Below are positions 26,103-35,548 of a stretch of DNA of 64,000 nt, piece by piece (the first letter of the stretch is position 1; the number at the start of each line of letters is the position of its first letter). The translations under genes and the position numbers were made by a program. Source of the DNA: Wenyingzhuangia gilva (lineage in GTDB: Bacteria > Bacteroidota > Bacteroidia > Flavobacteriales > Flavobacteriaceae); contig NZ_JAUMIT010000004.1 in NCBI RefSeq assembly GCF_030519655.1, positions 124,001-188,000 on the forward strand. Direction: 5' to 3'. Below the pieces are notes generated by a model, which was not told where the DNA came from, ran no database searches, and was given only the letters and a program-made list of their open reading frames with translations.

Positions 26103-28250
26103 TTATTTATGTGTTGTGATGATGTCATTTAATAAACGATCAAAGTTGTACATAGGGAAATCACCATCAATCACATCTCCTTTTTTATCAATGACTACAT
26201 ATCTTGGAATTCCATTAAATTTAAAAAGTTGACGTAAGTAGTTATAGTCGTCTGTAGGTAGTCTGTAAATGTTTTTTAGATCTTGTTCTTTTACAAATTT
26301 ATCATAGGTTTTTTGTGGAGAACCTCTTTCGTCAGTAATAAATACAAAATCAAAATCTGGGTTGTCTTTGTATTTTTCTCTGGTTTCTTTCATGCGTTTA
26401 ATTCCACCCACACATGGTCCACAAGAGGTTGCCCAAAAATCTACAAACAATATTTTTCCTTTGTGTGGAGCAATAATTTTATTAAAAACATCTGTAGCTG
26501 TACCTTTTGGTAGTTTAGTAGTTACGTTGGTGTTATCGGATGATGGAAATGCTTTGTTGAACATTCTGTCTCCTTCTTGTTTTAAAAAGGGACTTGTAAT
26601 GTTTTCTTGTAGCTCATTCCAATACTGTACAGCATGTTCTTTTTTTAGACGACCAAATTCAAATTTAAGCCCTCTTATTTTGGCTGTTTCATACACTAGA
26701 TTGTTCTCTAATTGCAAAGTGTTTTTTAAGATGGAATCTTTTTGTTTCCAATGTTTAATTTTTACACTATCGTATAGTATTTCTGAATGACGATATTGTT
26801 TGTATTCCTGTTCATATTTTTTTTGGAATACATTAAATGTTTCTTTGTGTTTTTTAAAGAAGTTTATTTTGTTTTCTCCGTCTAATTCATTGTGTGATGT
26901 CAATAAATTTTTATACGCTTCATCAATTTGAATATTGTTATCAGTTATATATTCAAGAAATGTTTTTCTATATTTAGATATTGAATATAAAGGTCCGGTT
27001 TTAAATGCCTCACAATACTCAAAACGGTTGATGAATTCTGAAAAATCTCGATTTACCAATAAACTTTGGTTATTTAAATCCATATCCTGTAAAAAATCAT
27101 AATAATTAGTAGGAACAGGTACTTTTAAAACTTTGTTTAATGTGTCTTGCTTGGCGTAGTAATCTCTGTTCATCACAAAATTAAATAGGTGGTTTGCATT
27201 TTCTAAAGCATTTTTATTTCTCAATATAGTGGCTGCTTTGTCAGAAACTTGGTGTGTAGTTAAGTGTTTTAACAAACGGATGCTGTTGTTTTTGTGAGTT
27301 CTTGTTTGTACTTTGCTAAACTCTTTTGGTGTGATGGTTTTTTTTTGATTGCTAAATGTTTTATAATCAAAATCATTTTTATCATAAGCCAATAAATCGT
27401 AATTAACTTGTGATAAAGGACCGTAAAAAGTAATATCCTTAAATTGATGACGATCGTTTTTAAATCTATCTGCAATTAAAAATTCTTCCCAATCTAAAAC
27501 CATAGCAAGCGTTTGCTCAGGTTCTATGTATATAGAAAAAACGGCTTTGTTTAATGAAACATAAGTGTATTCTGGATGTATTAATGGGAGTTCAGCTTCA
27601 AAACGACCATCTTCATAAATTTCTACAACAATAGGATAGTCTTCTCTTGTAATGTTATTAGACATGTACATAATTCCTGTTTTAAAGCCTAGTCTTGTGT
27701 CGTATCCTTTTATGTATCCAATTAACTTGGCAGGTTTTTGGTTAAAAAAGTCAGGACTGTTAAAATCTTTTAAAGGAGTGGTTTTAACTTTTGACAATTC
27801 TTTTTTGAACCATTTTTGTACTTTTTTAGGAACTTCATTTTCTTTTTTTTCTTCTTGTTGTTTTGATAATGAAATTCCAAAAATGGTGTTGTTATAATCT
27901 ATTTTTTTAACGCCTTTGTCTAGAGGTGAAAAAATAACAATAGTGTTAGTTTCTCCAGAATCAGGCATCCATTGTTTTTCATCAAAGTCTACTCCTTCTA
28001 CTTTTGTAATGGTATATTTTTTACCAGTATCACAATCTTTTAGATAGGTGTCTGCTTTATAAGTAACCCACCAATTAGGTAAAAAAGTATTATTTATATA
28101 CACTTTGGTTTCTGTGTCCGTAAGTTCTATTTTGGTAATGTTAAATAGTCCGGTTTTGGATACTTCATAAGCAGGATTTTCAATCGTTTTTTGTGCAAAT
28201 GCCCCAAAAGATATAAGGATCATGATACAGATAAGGAGTTTCTTTTTCAT
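26103..28250 (-). CDS. Exported TlpA-like thioredoxin-domain protein, CGPC intact (paralogue B)
   Basis: The 715-residue protein has a signal peptide (MKKKLLICIMILISFGAFA) and the same layout as the 844-residue neighbour. The N-terminal beta domain is followed by a KWFKKELSKVKTTPLKDF linker, then a beta region ending EPEQTLAMVLDWE and GPLSQVNYDLLAYD, which is also found in the two anchored paralogues upstream. A helical part follows, then thioredoxin with DFWATSCGPC (CGPC 610-613) and cis-proline in NGIPRY. Predicted periplasmic thiol-disulfide oxidoreductase. It begins 27 bases after the DsbD-alpha gene, so the redox partners are probably co-expressed. Confidence 0.8.
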   Translation of the reverse strand: MKKKLLICIMILISFGAFAQKTIENPAYEVSKTGLFNITKIELTDTETKVYINNTFLPNWWVTYKADTYLKDCDTGKKYTITKVEGVDFDEKQWMPDSGETNTIVIFSPLDKGVKKIDYNNTIFGISLSKQQEEKKENEVPKKVQKWFKKELSKVKTTPLKDFNSPDFFNQKPAKLIGYIKGYDTRLGFKTGIMYMSNNITREDYPIVVEIYEDGRFEAELPLIHPEYTYVSLNKAVFSIYIEPEQTLAMVLDWEEFLIADRFKNDRHQFKDITFYGPLSQVNYDLLAYDKNDFDYKTFSNQKKTITPKEFSKVQTRTHKNNSIRLLKHLTTHQVSDKAATILRNKNALENANHLFNFVMNRDYYAKQDTLNKVLKVPVPTNYYDFLQDMDLNNQSLLVNRDFSEFINRFEYCEAFKTGPLYSISKYRKTFLEYITDNNIQIDEAYKNLLTSHNELDGENKINFFKKHKETFNVFQKKYEQEYKQYRHSEILYDSVKIKHWKQKDSILKNTLQLENNLVYETAKIRGLKFEFGRLKKEHAVQYWNELQENITSPFLKQEGDRMFNKAFPSSDNTNVTTKLPKGTATDVFNKIIAPHKGKILFVDFWATSCGPCVGGIKRMKETREKYKDNPDFDFVFITDERGSPQKTYDKFVKEQDLKNIYRLPTDDYNYLRQLFKFNGIPRYVVIDKKGDVIDGDFPMYNFDRLLNDIITTHK

Positions 28251-28277
28251 TTTTCTTTTTTTTATAATTAATAGCAG

Positions 28278-28712
28278 TTATATTTCTATTTCAAATTCAT
28301 AGTAATCGGGTACACAGCCTTCTTTGTTACAAGCCATATAATCAATTACTCCAGAAATTTTAAAGTCTTTTTTAGAGGTTTTAATACGTTGTTTAAAAGT
28401 AGTTTTGTCTTTAAAATAAGTGACATTCATTTTAAAAACTTCTTCGTATTTGCTCATTCCTTTTTCTTCGGTGGTTTTTCCTAAAAGTTGAATGTCAGCA
28501 TTTTTATCAAAGCTAAAAACGGTAGGTAAGGGACCATCTTCTGGTAAATTCATGGAATATAATACCCAGTCTTTTTTAATCATAGCCGTGAAAATTAGCA
28601 AGTATTCTGTTTCTGTAATTTTTTTGACTGAAGTTTCCCAAGTGACGGGTTTGTGAATTTGTGAAAAGCTGAGACAGCTAATCAATAGCATTAATAAGAA
28701 GATCTTTTTCAT
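28278..28712 (-). CDS. Stand-alone DsbD-alpha (DsbD N-terminal) domain protein
   Basis: The 144-residue exported protein (signal peptide to about 18) matches the immunoglobulin-like N-terminal domain of DsbD. WVLYSMNLPEDGPLPTVFSF and the pair Cys-x4-Cys in MACNKEGC near the end are the hallmark; in DsbD that pair receives electrons and passes them to periplasmic partners. Here the membrane and C-terminal thioredoxin domains are absent, so electrons must come from another membrane protein encoded elsewhere. Its position as first gene before two CGPC proteins supports a redox role with them. Confidence 0.8.
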   Translation of the reverse strand: MKKIFLLMLLISCLSFSQIHKPVTWETSVKKITETEYLLIFTAMIKKDWVLYSMNLPEDGPLPTVFSFDKNADIQLLGKTTEEKGMSKYEEVFKMNVTYFKDKTTFKQRIKTSKKDFKISGVIDYMACNKEGCVPDYYEFEIEI

Positions 28713-28983
28713 AGCTCTTTTTTCTTTTTGATGGCAATTTGTTCTTTGTGGGGTAAAAGGGGAGGGTTGTTGTTTTAATAGAAAAAACTGTAAAACGTTT
28801 AGAAATAAACAATTATAATGCCATTTTAGTGTTTGTTATATAGTTGGCACTGGTTTTTGTGGCTTTTACGTGTTGAAAATAATATTATTCTTCTTTTTTG
28901 AAGATGACAAATTATTATGTGGTACTTTAAAAGTTGCTATGGGTAATTCAGCATTAGAATTTGGAAAGGGTAATATCCATATT

Positions 28984-29427
28984 TTATGATGAAACTTTTT
29001 CTTCATTTTTTTGAATAGGAACCATATCTTCTTTTTCTTTTTTGCTAAGTGCTTTATGAATGACTTTAAAGCTAATACCTACAAAAATTAAGATAATTCC
29101 AAACGTAAGATATTCCCATTCTCCAGTAATTTTAAAATTTGGTATTCTAGAATTGCTATCAGAGATTTCGGAAAAAATCATTTGAAGAATGTTTGCAATT
29201 ACAAATCCAAAACCAGAAATATAAAACAGTTTGTTAAGGATAAAAATTAGATCATTGATGTTGTTTTTTGCTGTTGCTTTTTCTTGGTTGATAAACTTGT
29301 CTCTTAAAAAGTTTAAAATCAATATGATAAGATAAGTAGTAATGATAATGAATACCAACTTTACAAACAAATAGCTAAAATTATTTAAGATGTCTGTGTT
29401 TAGATTAAATGATTGATTTTCTTTCAT
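28984..29427 (-). CDS. Small membrane protein, DUF2975-like
   Basis: The 147-residue protein has three or four membrane helices. FKITGEWEYLTFGIILIFVGISFKVIHKAL near the C-terminus resembles the conserved end of DUF2975 proteins, and a charged tail (KKEKEDMVPIQKNEEKV) follows. I am not certain of the family. DUF2975 proteins are often paired with a small Xre regulator, which is not present here. It lies 21 bases downstream of the lipoprotein gene on the same strand. Confidence 0.5.
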   Translation of the reverse strand: MKENQSFNLNTDILNNFSYLFVKLVFIIITTYLIILILNFLRDKFINQEKATAKNNINDLIFILNKLFYISGFGFVIANILQMIFSEISDSNSRIPNFKITGEWEYLTFGIILIFVGISFKVIHKALSKKEKEDMVPIQKNEEKVSS

Positions 29428-29448
29428 AGTTTTTTGTTTTTAGTTGTT

Positions 29449-30174
29449 TTAAATAGAGTGTTTTTTGATTAAATCTAACTTTACAAATGTTTCATCATTT
29501 ATGTTTAAATGTAACACACCATCATAAGTATATGGAATGGTAAATTGATGTTTTGTATTGTAAAAAAATATTTTTTGATTGGTTATTTTGTATTGAAATT
29601 TAGGATTTACTTCAATAGAATCTTTTAATAGGTATTGAATCATTTTAGGAGAAACTATTACAGAATCTTTTGATATAAAGTCAAAAACAGCATGATTAAA
29701 AAAATGATTTAAATAAGGTTCAATTTTTTGATTATCAGTGTTTTGTTGTTTGGTAAAACTAACAACAACGTATTTTTCAAGATTTAATTTTAGTTTTAAA
29801 CGTTCAAAAAATAATGTTTTAAATTTTTCATGATTTACCTCAATCACAATGTCTTTGCTTTGAGAAATATTTAAAGGGAAACTTTCTTTAAAAGAGTTGT
29901 TGTACAAGGTAATAATGTTGTTGTTTATTTTATAATTAAATTTATTGTGACCGAAAAGAGTTTCTCCAATACTTTTATATCCTGTAAACTCTAAAGAATC
30001 ATGATTAATGACATGGAGTGTTCCACTTACAAAGTTTAATGGGATAACAGAGTTCTTTTTAGCTGTTGATGATGTTAATTGATAATATCCTTCTTCTAAT
30101 GTAGATTTTTTTCCTGTAGGATTGCAAGAGGATAGTATAACACTTATGCCAGTAATTAAATAGAGCTTATTCAT
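29449..30174 (-). CDS. Hypothetical lipoprotein
   Basis: The 241-residue protein has a clear lipobox (ISVILSSC, Cys17), so it is lipidated and periplasmic or outer-membrane. The mature chain is rich in short beta strands and appears to contain two similar halves, each with a phrase of the type DSLEFTGYKS or DSVIVSPKMI followed by YKINNNIITLYN or YKITNQKIFFYN. The internal duplication suggests a repeated beta domain. No named family. It sits between the two thioredoxin-like groups. Confidence 0.6.
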   Translation of the reverse strand: MNKLYLITGISVILSSCNPTGKKSTLEEGYYQLTSSTAKKNSVIPLNFVSGTLHVINHDSLEFTGYKSIGETLFGHNKFNYKINNNIITLYNNSFKESFPLNISQSKDIVIEVNHEKFKTLFFERLKLKLNLEKYVVVSFTKQQNTDNQKIEPYLNHFFNHAVFDFISKDSVIVSPKMIQYLLKDSIEVNPKFQYKITNQKIFFYNTKHQFTIPYTYDGVLHLNINDETFVKLDLIKKHSI

Positions 30175-30292
30175 TCTTTTTCTTTTTATAACGTATATAT
30201 GTATGCTTTTGGTATAGTTTTTTTCTTAGTAATTATTAATTCACTAAGTTACTTTTTTTTGTACCTAGTAGTTTTTTTTACACCTGTGTTTC

Positions 30293-32332
30293 TTAGTTTT
30301 TTAAACTGTCAAAATCAAATAAAGTTGCAAATGGATTTTGATATAATATATTATCGTCTTTGTCAATCACAGTTGTAAACCCAGTAGCAGAGCTGTTTTG
30401 AAATAATTCATTAATATAATTCATTTCATCATCTGTAATACGAATGCTGTTTTTTAGATTGTTTTTATTAGTGAAACTTTGAAAGTAGCTTTTAGATGCA
30501 AATTTTGGACTTGTGATAAAGAGAAAGTTTGCCTCTTTTTCATACTTTTTTGAAGCAGGAATAATTTTATTATACATTTCTTTTTTTAAGTAAGGACTAA
30601 TGAGTTCTCCATATACAATAAGCACTAATTTTTTATCTCTAAATTCTTTGGTGAATTGATTAAATATTTTGAATCCTTTGTTGTTTTTAGGAAGTTTAGG
30701 ATGTTTTTTTGTATGTTCTGCAGCAATATTTTGTGCTGTTTTTAGAAAAATAGGATGATTGTTTTTATGAATTTTATTCCAATAGCTAATTAGTTTTTCT
30801 TTGTTATCAAACCTATTAACTTCTGATTGTAAAGCTCTGGTTTTAATCATTTCATAAATAAAATCATGTGTATTGATACCGTAGCTATAGGCTAAAGAAT
30901 CTGTTAAATGAAATGCTTTTGTTTGATACTTAAGTTGCTCTAAAACATTCTTTGCATAATGGAGGTTTTGTACCATAAAACAAGGTGTGAATTCTAGTCG
31001 ATTGATAAATTGAGAAAAACGAGGTGACATTAAAAAACTATGTTCGTTTAAAGGAATGTCTTTTAAAAAATGATAATACGCATCTGGGATGTCTAGTTTT
31101 TTAATTTTAAAATTGTTATTATCTTTAAATAAGAGTTGATACGATTCCTTAAAAGGATGGATCATGGTGTAATCTAATAAATTACCATAATTATATACCA
31201 AAATATTACTCTTTAAGATGTTTTTTGTTTTTTCTGAAATTCCTCTTTTTTGAGTGTAAATTTCTAAGTCTTTTAAATCTTCTTTAAAGTTTTTAAGTTG
31301 TTGTTCTTTAAAAGGCAAAGGATCTAGTTTTTCGGCTAACTCATAAAACTTATAAGGCTCATAATTAGAGGGGATAAAATTTGATAAATCATCATTTACT
31401 TCCGCTAAAGAACCTTGATAAATGATTTTTGGAATTTTTTTCACATCTATACGAGTATCTAATAGATAGCCATTGTTTAATATAATTCCTAATGTTTGTC
31501 CTGGTTCTATGTAGAATTCAACAAATTTATTATTAATCAATAATGAACTATGTATAGGGTGATGTAGTGGTAATTTTATTGTAAACCTTCCATCGGGTTC
31601 AATAGGACTAGTTTTTATAAAATTTTCATTTGTAAAATAATTTTTTAAATAAGTTATTACAGTTGTAAAGTCTAACTCTTGATTGCCATTATAGAAATCT
31701 AAATATCCAACAATAGTAGCGGTATCTTCTTTAAAAAAATGATTAATATTAAAATTAGCCAAAGGTTTTGTGGTGTTTTTTGCTAATTTTTTGTCCATCC
31801 ATTTTGTAATGTGTTTTGGGATTAATGACAATTTTTCTTCTTTAAAAAAAGCTTCAACTTTTTGTGCTTTTTTTAGATCTCCTAACTCATACAAAAGATT
31901 TATATAAATTTCACTGCCATAATCTTTTTGTTGATTATATACTTTTTCATATTGTTTTGTGATAATTTTTAAAGCCTCTAGATCGTTAAAATACTTATAG
32001 TTATTTAATATGTAATCAGCTCTTTTGTATAGTTTTTCAGCACTTATGTAATTGTCTATATTAATGTCTTGGTTTTTCTTAACTACCGCTATAAAATCTC
32101 TCCATTTTTCTCCATTGGTTCTATCGTTTACGCTGTTATCATAGGCAACAGATAATTCAGCATTCATATACTCAATTTCGGCACTTTTTTTATTTGCTTC
32201 CTCACGTTCAGCCTCGTGTATTTCGGAGTCAACATAATAAACTGTAATTGCTGTAAATACCAACAAGGCAAATGCAATAAAAATGTAAGTACTTTTTTTG
32301 CGTGTATGGGTTATTTGTTTTTTCTTTTTCAT
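30293..32332 (-). CDS. Membrane-anchored thioredoxin-fold paralogue without CxxC (paralogue D)
   Basis: The 679-residue protein has one N-terminal anchor (18-36) after a basic stretch, so the body is periplasmic. A helical region (TPR-like pattern to ~175) leads into the KWMDKKLAKNTTKPLANF linker and the beta domain ending EPGQTLGIILNN and GSLAEVNDDLSNF that all four paralogues share. The C-terminal region aligns with the TlpA fold of its neighbours, but where they have WATSCGPC it reads YGELISPYLK: no cysteines, and no cis-proline. It cannot do disulfide chemistry and may have a structural or binding role. It lies 31 bases downstream of its closest paralogue. Confidence 0.75.
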   Translation of the reverse strand: MKKKKQITHTRKKSTYIFIAFALLVFTAITVYYVDSEIHEAEREEANKKSAEIEYMNAELSVAYDNSVNDRTNGEKWRDFIAVVKKNQDINIDNYISAEKLYKRADYILNNYKYFNDLEALKIITKQYEKVYNQQKDYGSEIYINLLYELGDLKKAQKVEAFFKEEKLSLIPKHITKWMDKKLAKNTTKPLANFNINHFFKEDTATIVGYLDFYNGNQELDFTTVITYLKNYFTNENFIKTSPIEPDGRFTIKLPLHHPIHSSLLINNKFVEFYIEPGQTLGIILNNGYLLDTRIDVKKIPKIIYQGSLAEVNDDLSNFIPSNYEPYKFYELAEKLDPLPFKEQQLKNFKEDLKDLEIYTQKRGISEKTKNILKSNILVYNYGNLLDYTMIHPFKESYQLLFKDNNNFKIKKLDIPDAYYHFLKDIPLNEHSFLMSPRFSQFINRLEFTPCFMVQNLHYAKNVLEQLKYQTKAFHLTDSLAYSYGINTHDFIYEMIKTRALQSEVNRFDNKEKLISYWNKIHKNNHPIFLKTAQNIAAEHTKKHPKLPKNNKGFKIFNQFTKEFRDKKLVLIVYGELISPYLKKEMYNKIIPASKKYEKEANFLFITSPKFASKSYFQSFTNKNNLKNSIRITDDEMNYINELFQNSSATGFTTVIDKDDNILYQNPFATLFDFDSLKN

Positions 32333-32363
32333 AACAATTCTCTTTATAGATAACTACAATGTT

Positions 32364-34397
32364 TTATTCTTTAGTAATTGCTTTTTGTATTTCTGTTTTA
32401 ACATTGGTATAGTATAATGGAAAATCATTATTCATAATTTTTCCTTCTTTGTTTATGAATACCCAAAAATCAGTTTTAGCGTTTTTAAATAATTGTTGAA
32501 TATGATGAGTTTCATCTTCAGAAATTTTAAAATTATTGCTAAGGTTGTGTTCCTTTACAAAAACGGTATATTGGTCTTTAAAGTTCTTGTCATCTTCTGT
32601 GATGTAAATAAAAACTACTTCGTCTTTATATTTTTGTTGAATAGGATTGATCGCTTTTTCTAATTCATTTTTTAATGAATGTGTCCCAGTAGCGTATGTC
32701 CAAAATTTTAAAAAAATTGTTTTGTTTTTAAAAGGTTTTATAATCTTTTTTAAAATAGTTCCAGCTTTGGTATTTGGTATCTCGACTCCTTGTTCTTTTT
32801 GGATAAAATATTGATTGATAATTTGTAAAGCTTTTTTGTTTAATATTGGATTATTGGTTGTTTTAACAGTGTTCCAAAACGTAGTAACCTTTTCTTCATT
32901 TTTTACAAATTCAATCACATATTTTAAACGTCTTATTTTTGGTAGATTATATACAAAACTTGTAACATCAATTCCTAATACGTTTTTGGCTATGGAATCT
33001 TTAGCTCGTAAATCTTTTGTTAGTTTAGGCACGTAATCATCATCAGAAGAAAAAGTCATAACACTATTGATTTGTAAACGATTCAATGTTTCAAAACGAT
33101 TGATAAAAGTACTAAATTGATCTGCTAACAAAAGACTTTGGTCATTCCAAGGAATGGTGTTTAAAAACTCATAAAAATCATCTTTAGCATTGGGTTTGTA
33201 AATTTTATTTAAGGGTTCTAGTAAAACATCAGTAGGGTGATGCTGAAGAAAATCAAATAGATATACTGCATTATCTACTAAAATGGTGTTCTTTAAAATT
33301 TTTGTTGCTTTGCTAGTAATTTGTCTTTTGAAAACATAATTATGATAATTTTCTAAATTCTCTTGTAATTGCTCTTGTCTATATTTTTTATATTCATCAT
33401 TAGAGAGTTTTTGTGTTTTTTTATAGTAGTCATCATAATTAAAATCTTCATGATTGTAGTTGATCAAATCATAATTTACCTGTGCCAAACTCCCTAAAAA
33501 CAAGGTGTTTTTAAATCCATTTTTTCTAGGTTCTTTAGGGTATAATCCTTTAGCATCAATAACCATTGCCAATGTTTGTTGGGGTTCTAAATAAAAAGGA
33601 ATCCATTTGTTGTTGATAAATATCTTTGAAAATACAGAGTGAGATAAAGGAATATCTGCTTCAAATCTACCATCAGGATGTATGTTTATTAAAATTGGAG
33701 TTCTACTTCCTTGTTCAAAAACATTTTCTGCATAAAACATCCCTGTGGTAAAGTCTAATGCTTGATTTCCATTGTATCCTTTAATATATCCAACAATTCT
33801 AGCAGGGCTGTCATTAAAAAAAACAGGAGTATCAAGACTGGTTAAAGGTATTTTAGTGTTTTTTGCCAATTCACTATCTATCCATTTTTTTACTTTTTCA
33901 GGAACTTTAGCATATTTTTCATCATGATATTTTTTTTCAATTTTCTTGGCTTGCTCTATTTTTCCTAATTCATATAAAACTTCGGCATACAAATTTGCGT
34001 TATAATAAATTTTAAACTCAAGAATACTATGATGAACTTTTTCTAATAACCTTAAAGCATTGGTATCTTTGAAGGTTTTATAGTTTCTTATAATATAACT
34101 TGTATTATGGTCTACTAAATTTATTTTGGTAGAAATTCCATAAGTTTTATTGATGTTACTATCTTCATAGTATTCTTTTATTTTTTGAATATATGATTTC
34201 CAAATCTTTTTATTTGTAGGGTTGTCTATAACTTTATATTTTGCTTTAACTATTTCTTCTCCTGAATTTATAATAATAGACTCCATTATTTCTGATCTAA
34301 TTTCTTCTTTGTGAATCTTAGTATCAACAAAATAAACGGTAATAAAAATCAATATAAAAAGAACTGAAGTAATAAGGATGTAGTTACTTTTTTTCAT
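32364..34397 (-). CDS. Membrane-anchored thioredoxin-fold paralogue without CxxC (paralogue C)
   Basis: The 677-residue protein has an N-terminal anchor (5-24), a helical region, the KWIDSELAKNTKIPLTSL linker and the shared beta domain (YIKGYNGNQALDFTTGMFY, EPQQTLAMVIDA, GSLAQVNYDLINYNHEDFNY). The thioredoxin-like end keeps the strand KTIFLKFWTYATG, aligned with the neighbours' WATSCGPC, but both cysteines are replaced (Thr, His), and the cis-proline position reads NAKTDFW. The fold looks retained while the catalytic site is lost. Its start lies 2 bases after the GntR regulator's stop, so it belongs to the ABC transporter operon. Confidence 0.78.
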   Translation of the reverse strand: MKKSNYILITSVLFILIFITVYFVDTKIHKEEIRSEIMESIIINSGEEIVKAKYKVIDNPTNKKIWKSYIQKIKEYYEDSNINKTYGISTKINLVDHNTSYIIRNYKTFKDTNALRLLEKVHHSILEFKIYYNANLYAEVLYELGKIEQAKKIEKKYHDEKYAKVPEKVKKWIDSELAKNTKIPLTSLDTPVFFNDSPARIVGYIKGYNGNQALDFTTGMFYAENVFEQGSRTPILINIHPDGRFEADIPLSHSVFSKIFINNKWIPFYLEPQQTLAMVIDAKGLYPKEPRKNGFKNTLFLGSLAQVNYDLINYNHEDFNYDDYYKKTQKLSNDEYKKYRQEQLQENLENYHNYVFKRQITSKATKILKNTILVDNAVYLFDFLQHHPTDVLLEPLNKIYKPNAKDDFYEFLNTIPWNDQSLLLADQFSTFINRFETLNRLQINSVMTFSSDDDYVPKLTKDLRAKDSIAKNVLGIDVTSFVYNLPKIRRLKYVIEFVKNEEKVTTFWNTVKTTNNPILNKKALQIINQYFIQKEQGVEIPNTKAGTILKKIIKPFKNKTIFLKFWTYATGTHSLKNELEKAINPIQQKYKDEVVFIYITEDDKNFKDQYTVFVKEHNLSNNFKISEDETHHIQQLFKNAKTDFWVFINKEGKIMNNDFPLYYTNVKTEIQKAITKE

Positions 34398-34399
34398 CG

Positions 34400-34765
34400 C
34401 TAGTCGTTGTTTTTCAATTCGTTAAAAATTTCTTTAAAATCAGTACTGTTTAATTTTAACAGTCTTATTTTTTCTATGATATAAGGCATTTCATTTTCAA
34501 AAAAATCTTTTTTATCCTTTTCTTCTATTTTTTTTAAAGCGATATCATTCACAAAAAAACCTATTCCTCTTTTGTTTACAAATATTTCTTCATCATTTAA
34601 ATAACTATAACTTCTCATTACGGTGTTTCTGTTTACTTCTAATTCAATGGCTAAATCTCTTACGGACGGTACTCTGTCTCCAGGCTGTAATTTTCCTTCT
34701 AGAATCTGATTACATAAGTTATCAGCTATTTGAAGAAAAATTCCTTTGTTTGATTTAAACTCCAT
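34400..34765 (-). CDS. GntR-family regulator, YtrA subfamily
   Basis: The 121-residue protein is a winged helix of the short YtrA type. GIFLQIADNLCNQILEGKLQPGDRVPSVRDLAIELEVNRNTVMRSYSYLNDEEIF is the DNA-binding domain, and only ~45 residues follow, too few for a classical effector domain. YtrA regulators usually repress ABC transporter operons they belong to. Here the gene is third in the operon, 1 base after the permease and 2 bases before the anchored thioredoxin-like protein, which ties those proteins to the same control. Confidence 0.88.
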   Translation of the reverse strand: MEFKSNKGIFLQIADNLCNQILEGKLQPGDRVPSVRDLAIELEVNRNTVMRSYSYLNDEEIFVNKRGIGFFVNDIALKKIEEKDKKDFFENEMPYIIEKIRLLKLNSTDFKEIFNELKNND

Positions 34766-34766
34766 A

Positions 34767-35546
34767 TTACAGTTCTTTTTCTTTTAATTTAAAGTAGGCT
34801 AGGGGCAATAGAAGAATACTGGTTACACAGCTAATAGCTATCATTAATAAAATCATGGTATTGTATTCTTGATAAACATTTCTAGGTTGTAATTCAGGAT
34901 AAAATCCGTGTGTGACTTCTGGATTAAATATATGTGAGTAAATTAATAACAGTATATAAATACCAAAAAGAAAAGCAAAAATGGTAAATACGGTTTTGAA
35001 TAAGGCAAACTTTTTATAAATGGCCGACCCTGTAAATACCAAAAGACATATCGATATGATTAAAGAGAATAGAGAATATGATTTAGAAGAGTATCCGTTT
35101 TCTAAGGCAGAAAAGAAACTATAATCATAAATAACAAAGTGTTTTTTGTAATCGGTTAACATATAAAAATGATGTGCTAATTTTAAACTTATCCAAAACA
35201 AAACATGGTAGATAATAGTAAAACAGATAATTCTTATAAAAAACTGAACCAAATATTTTTCTAAAATAGAAGCTGGAATGGTTATAAAATAAATGGTTTT
35301 TGATTTGGATCTTAGTTCTGGAAAGCCTGTTCCTATTACTAAAACAGCACTTAAACAATAAGATAATGTATATATAGTAACATGTGTATTGGCTTTGTAT
35401 TCATGATTAGAACACAAATAAATATAATTAGTGCAAACCAATCCTATTAACAAAATAATACAAGTAATAAAATAGGCTTTGTAATGTATGCTTAGGTTGT
35501 ATCTAAAATATTTAGAAAACCTTGTTGGGTTAAAGTATTTTTCCAT
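34767..35546 (-). CDS. ABC transporter permease-like membrane protein
   Basis: The 259-residue protein has six predicted membrane helices and no signal peptide, like ABC-2-type permeases in YtrA-regulated operons. It lies 2 bases downstream of the ATPase gene and 1 base upstream of the regulator, so the three are co-translated. Cargo unknown. Homologous systems export antimicrobial peptides or are induced by cell-wall stress; that is family knowledge, not evidence here. Confidence 0.75.
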   Translation of the reverse strand: MEKYFNPTRFSKYFRYNLSIHYKAYFITCIILLIGLVCTNYIYLCSNHEYKANTHVTIYTLSYCLSAVLVIGTGFPELRSKSKTIYFITIPASILEKYLVQFFIRIICFTIIYHVLFWISLKLAHHFYMLTDYKKHFVIYDYSFFSALENGYSSKSYSLFSLIISICLLVFTGSAIYKKFALFKTVFTIFAFLFGIYILLLIYSHIFNPEVTHGFYPELQPRNVYQEYNTMILLMIAISCVTSILLLPLAYFKLKEKEL

Positions 35547-35548
35547 TT

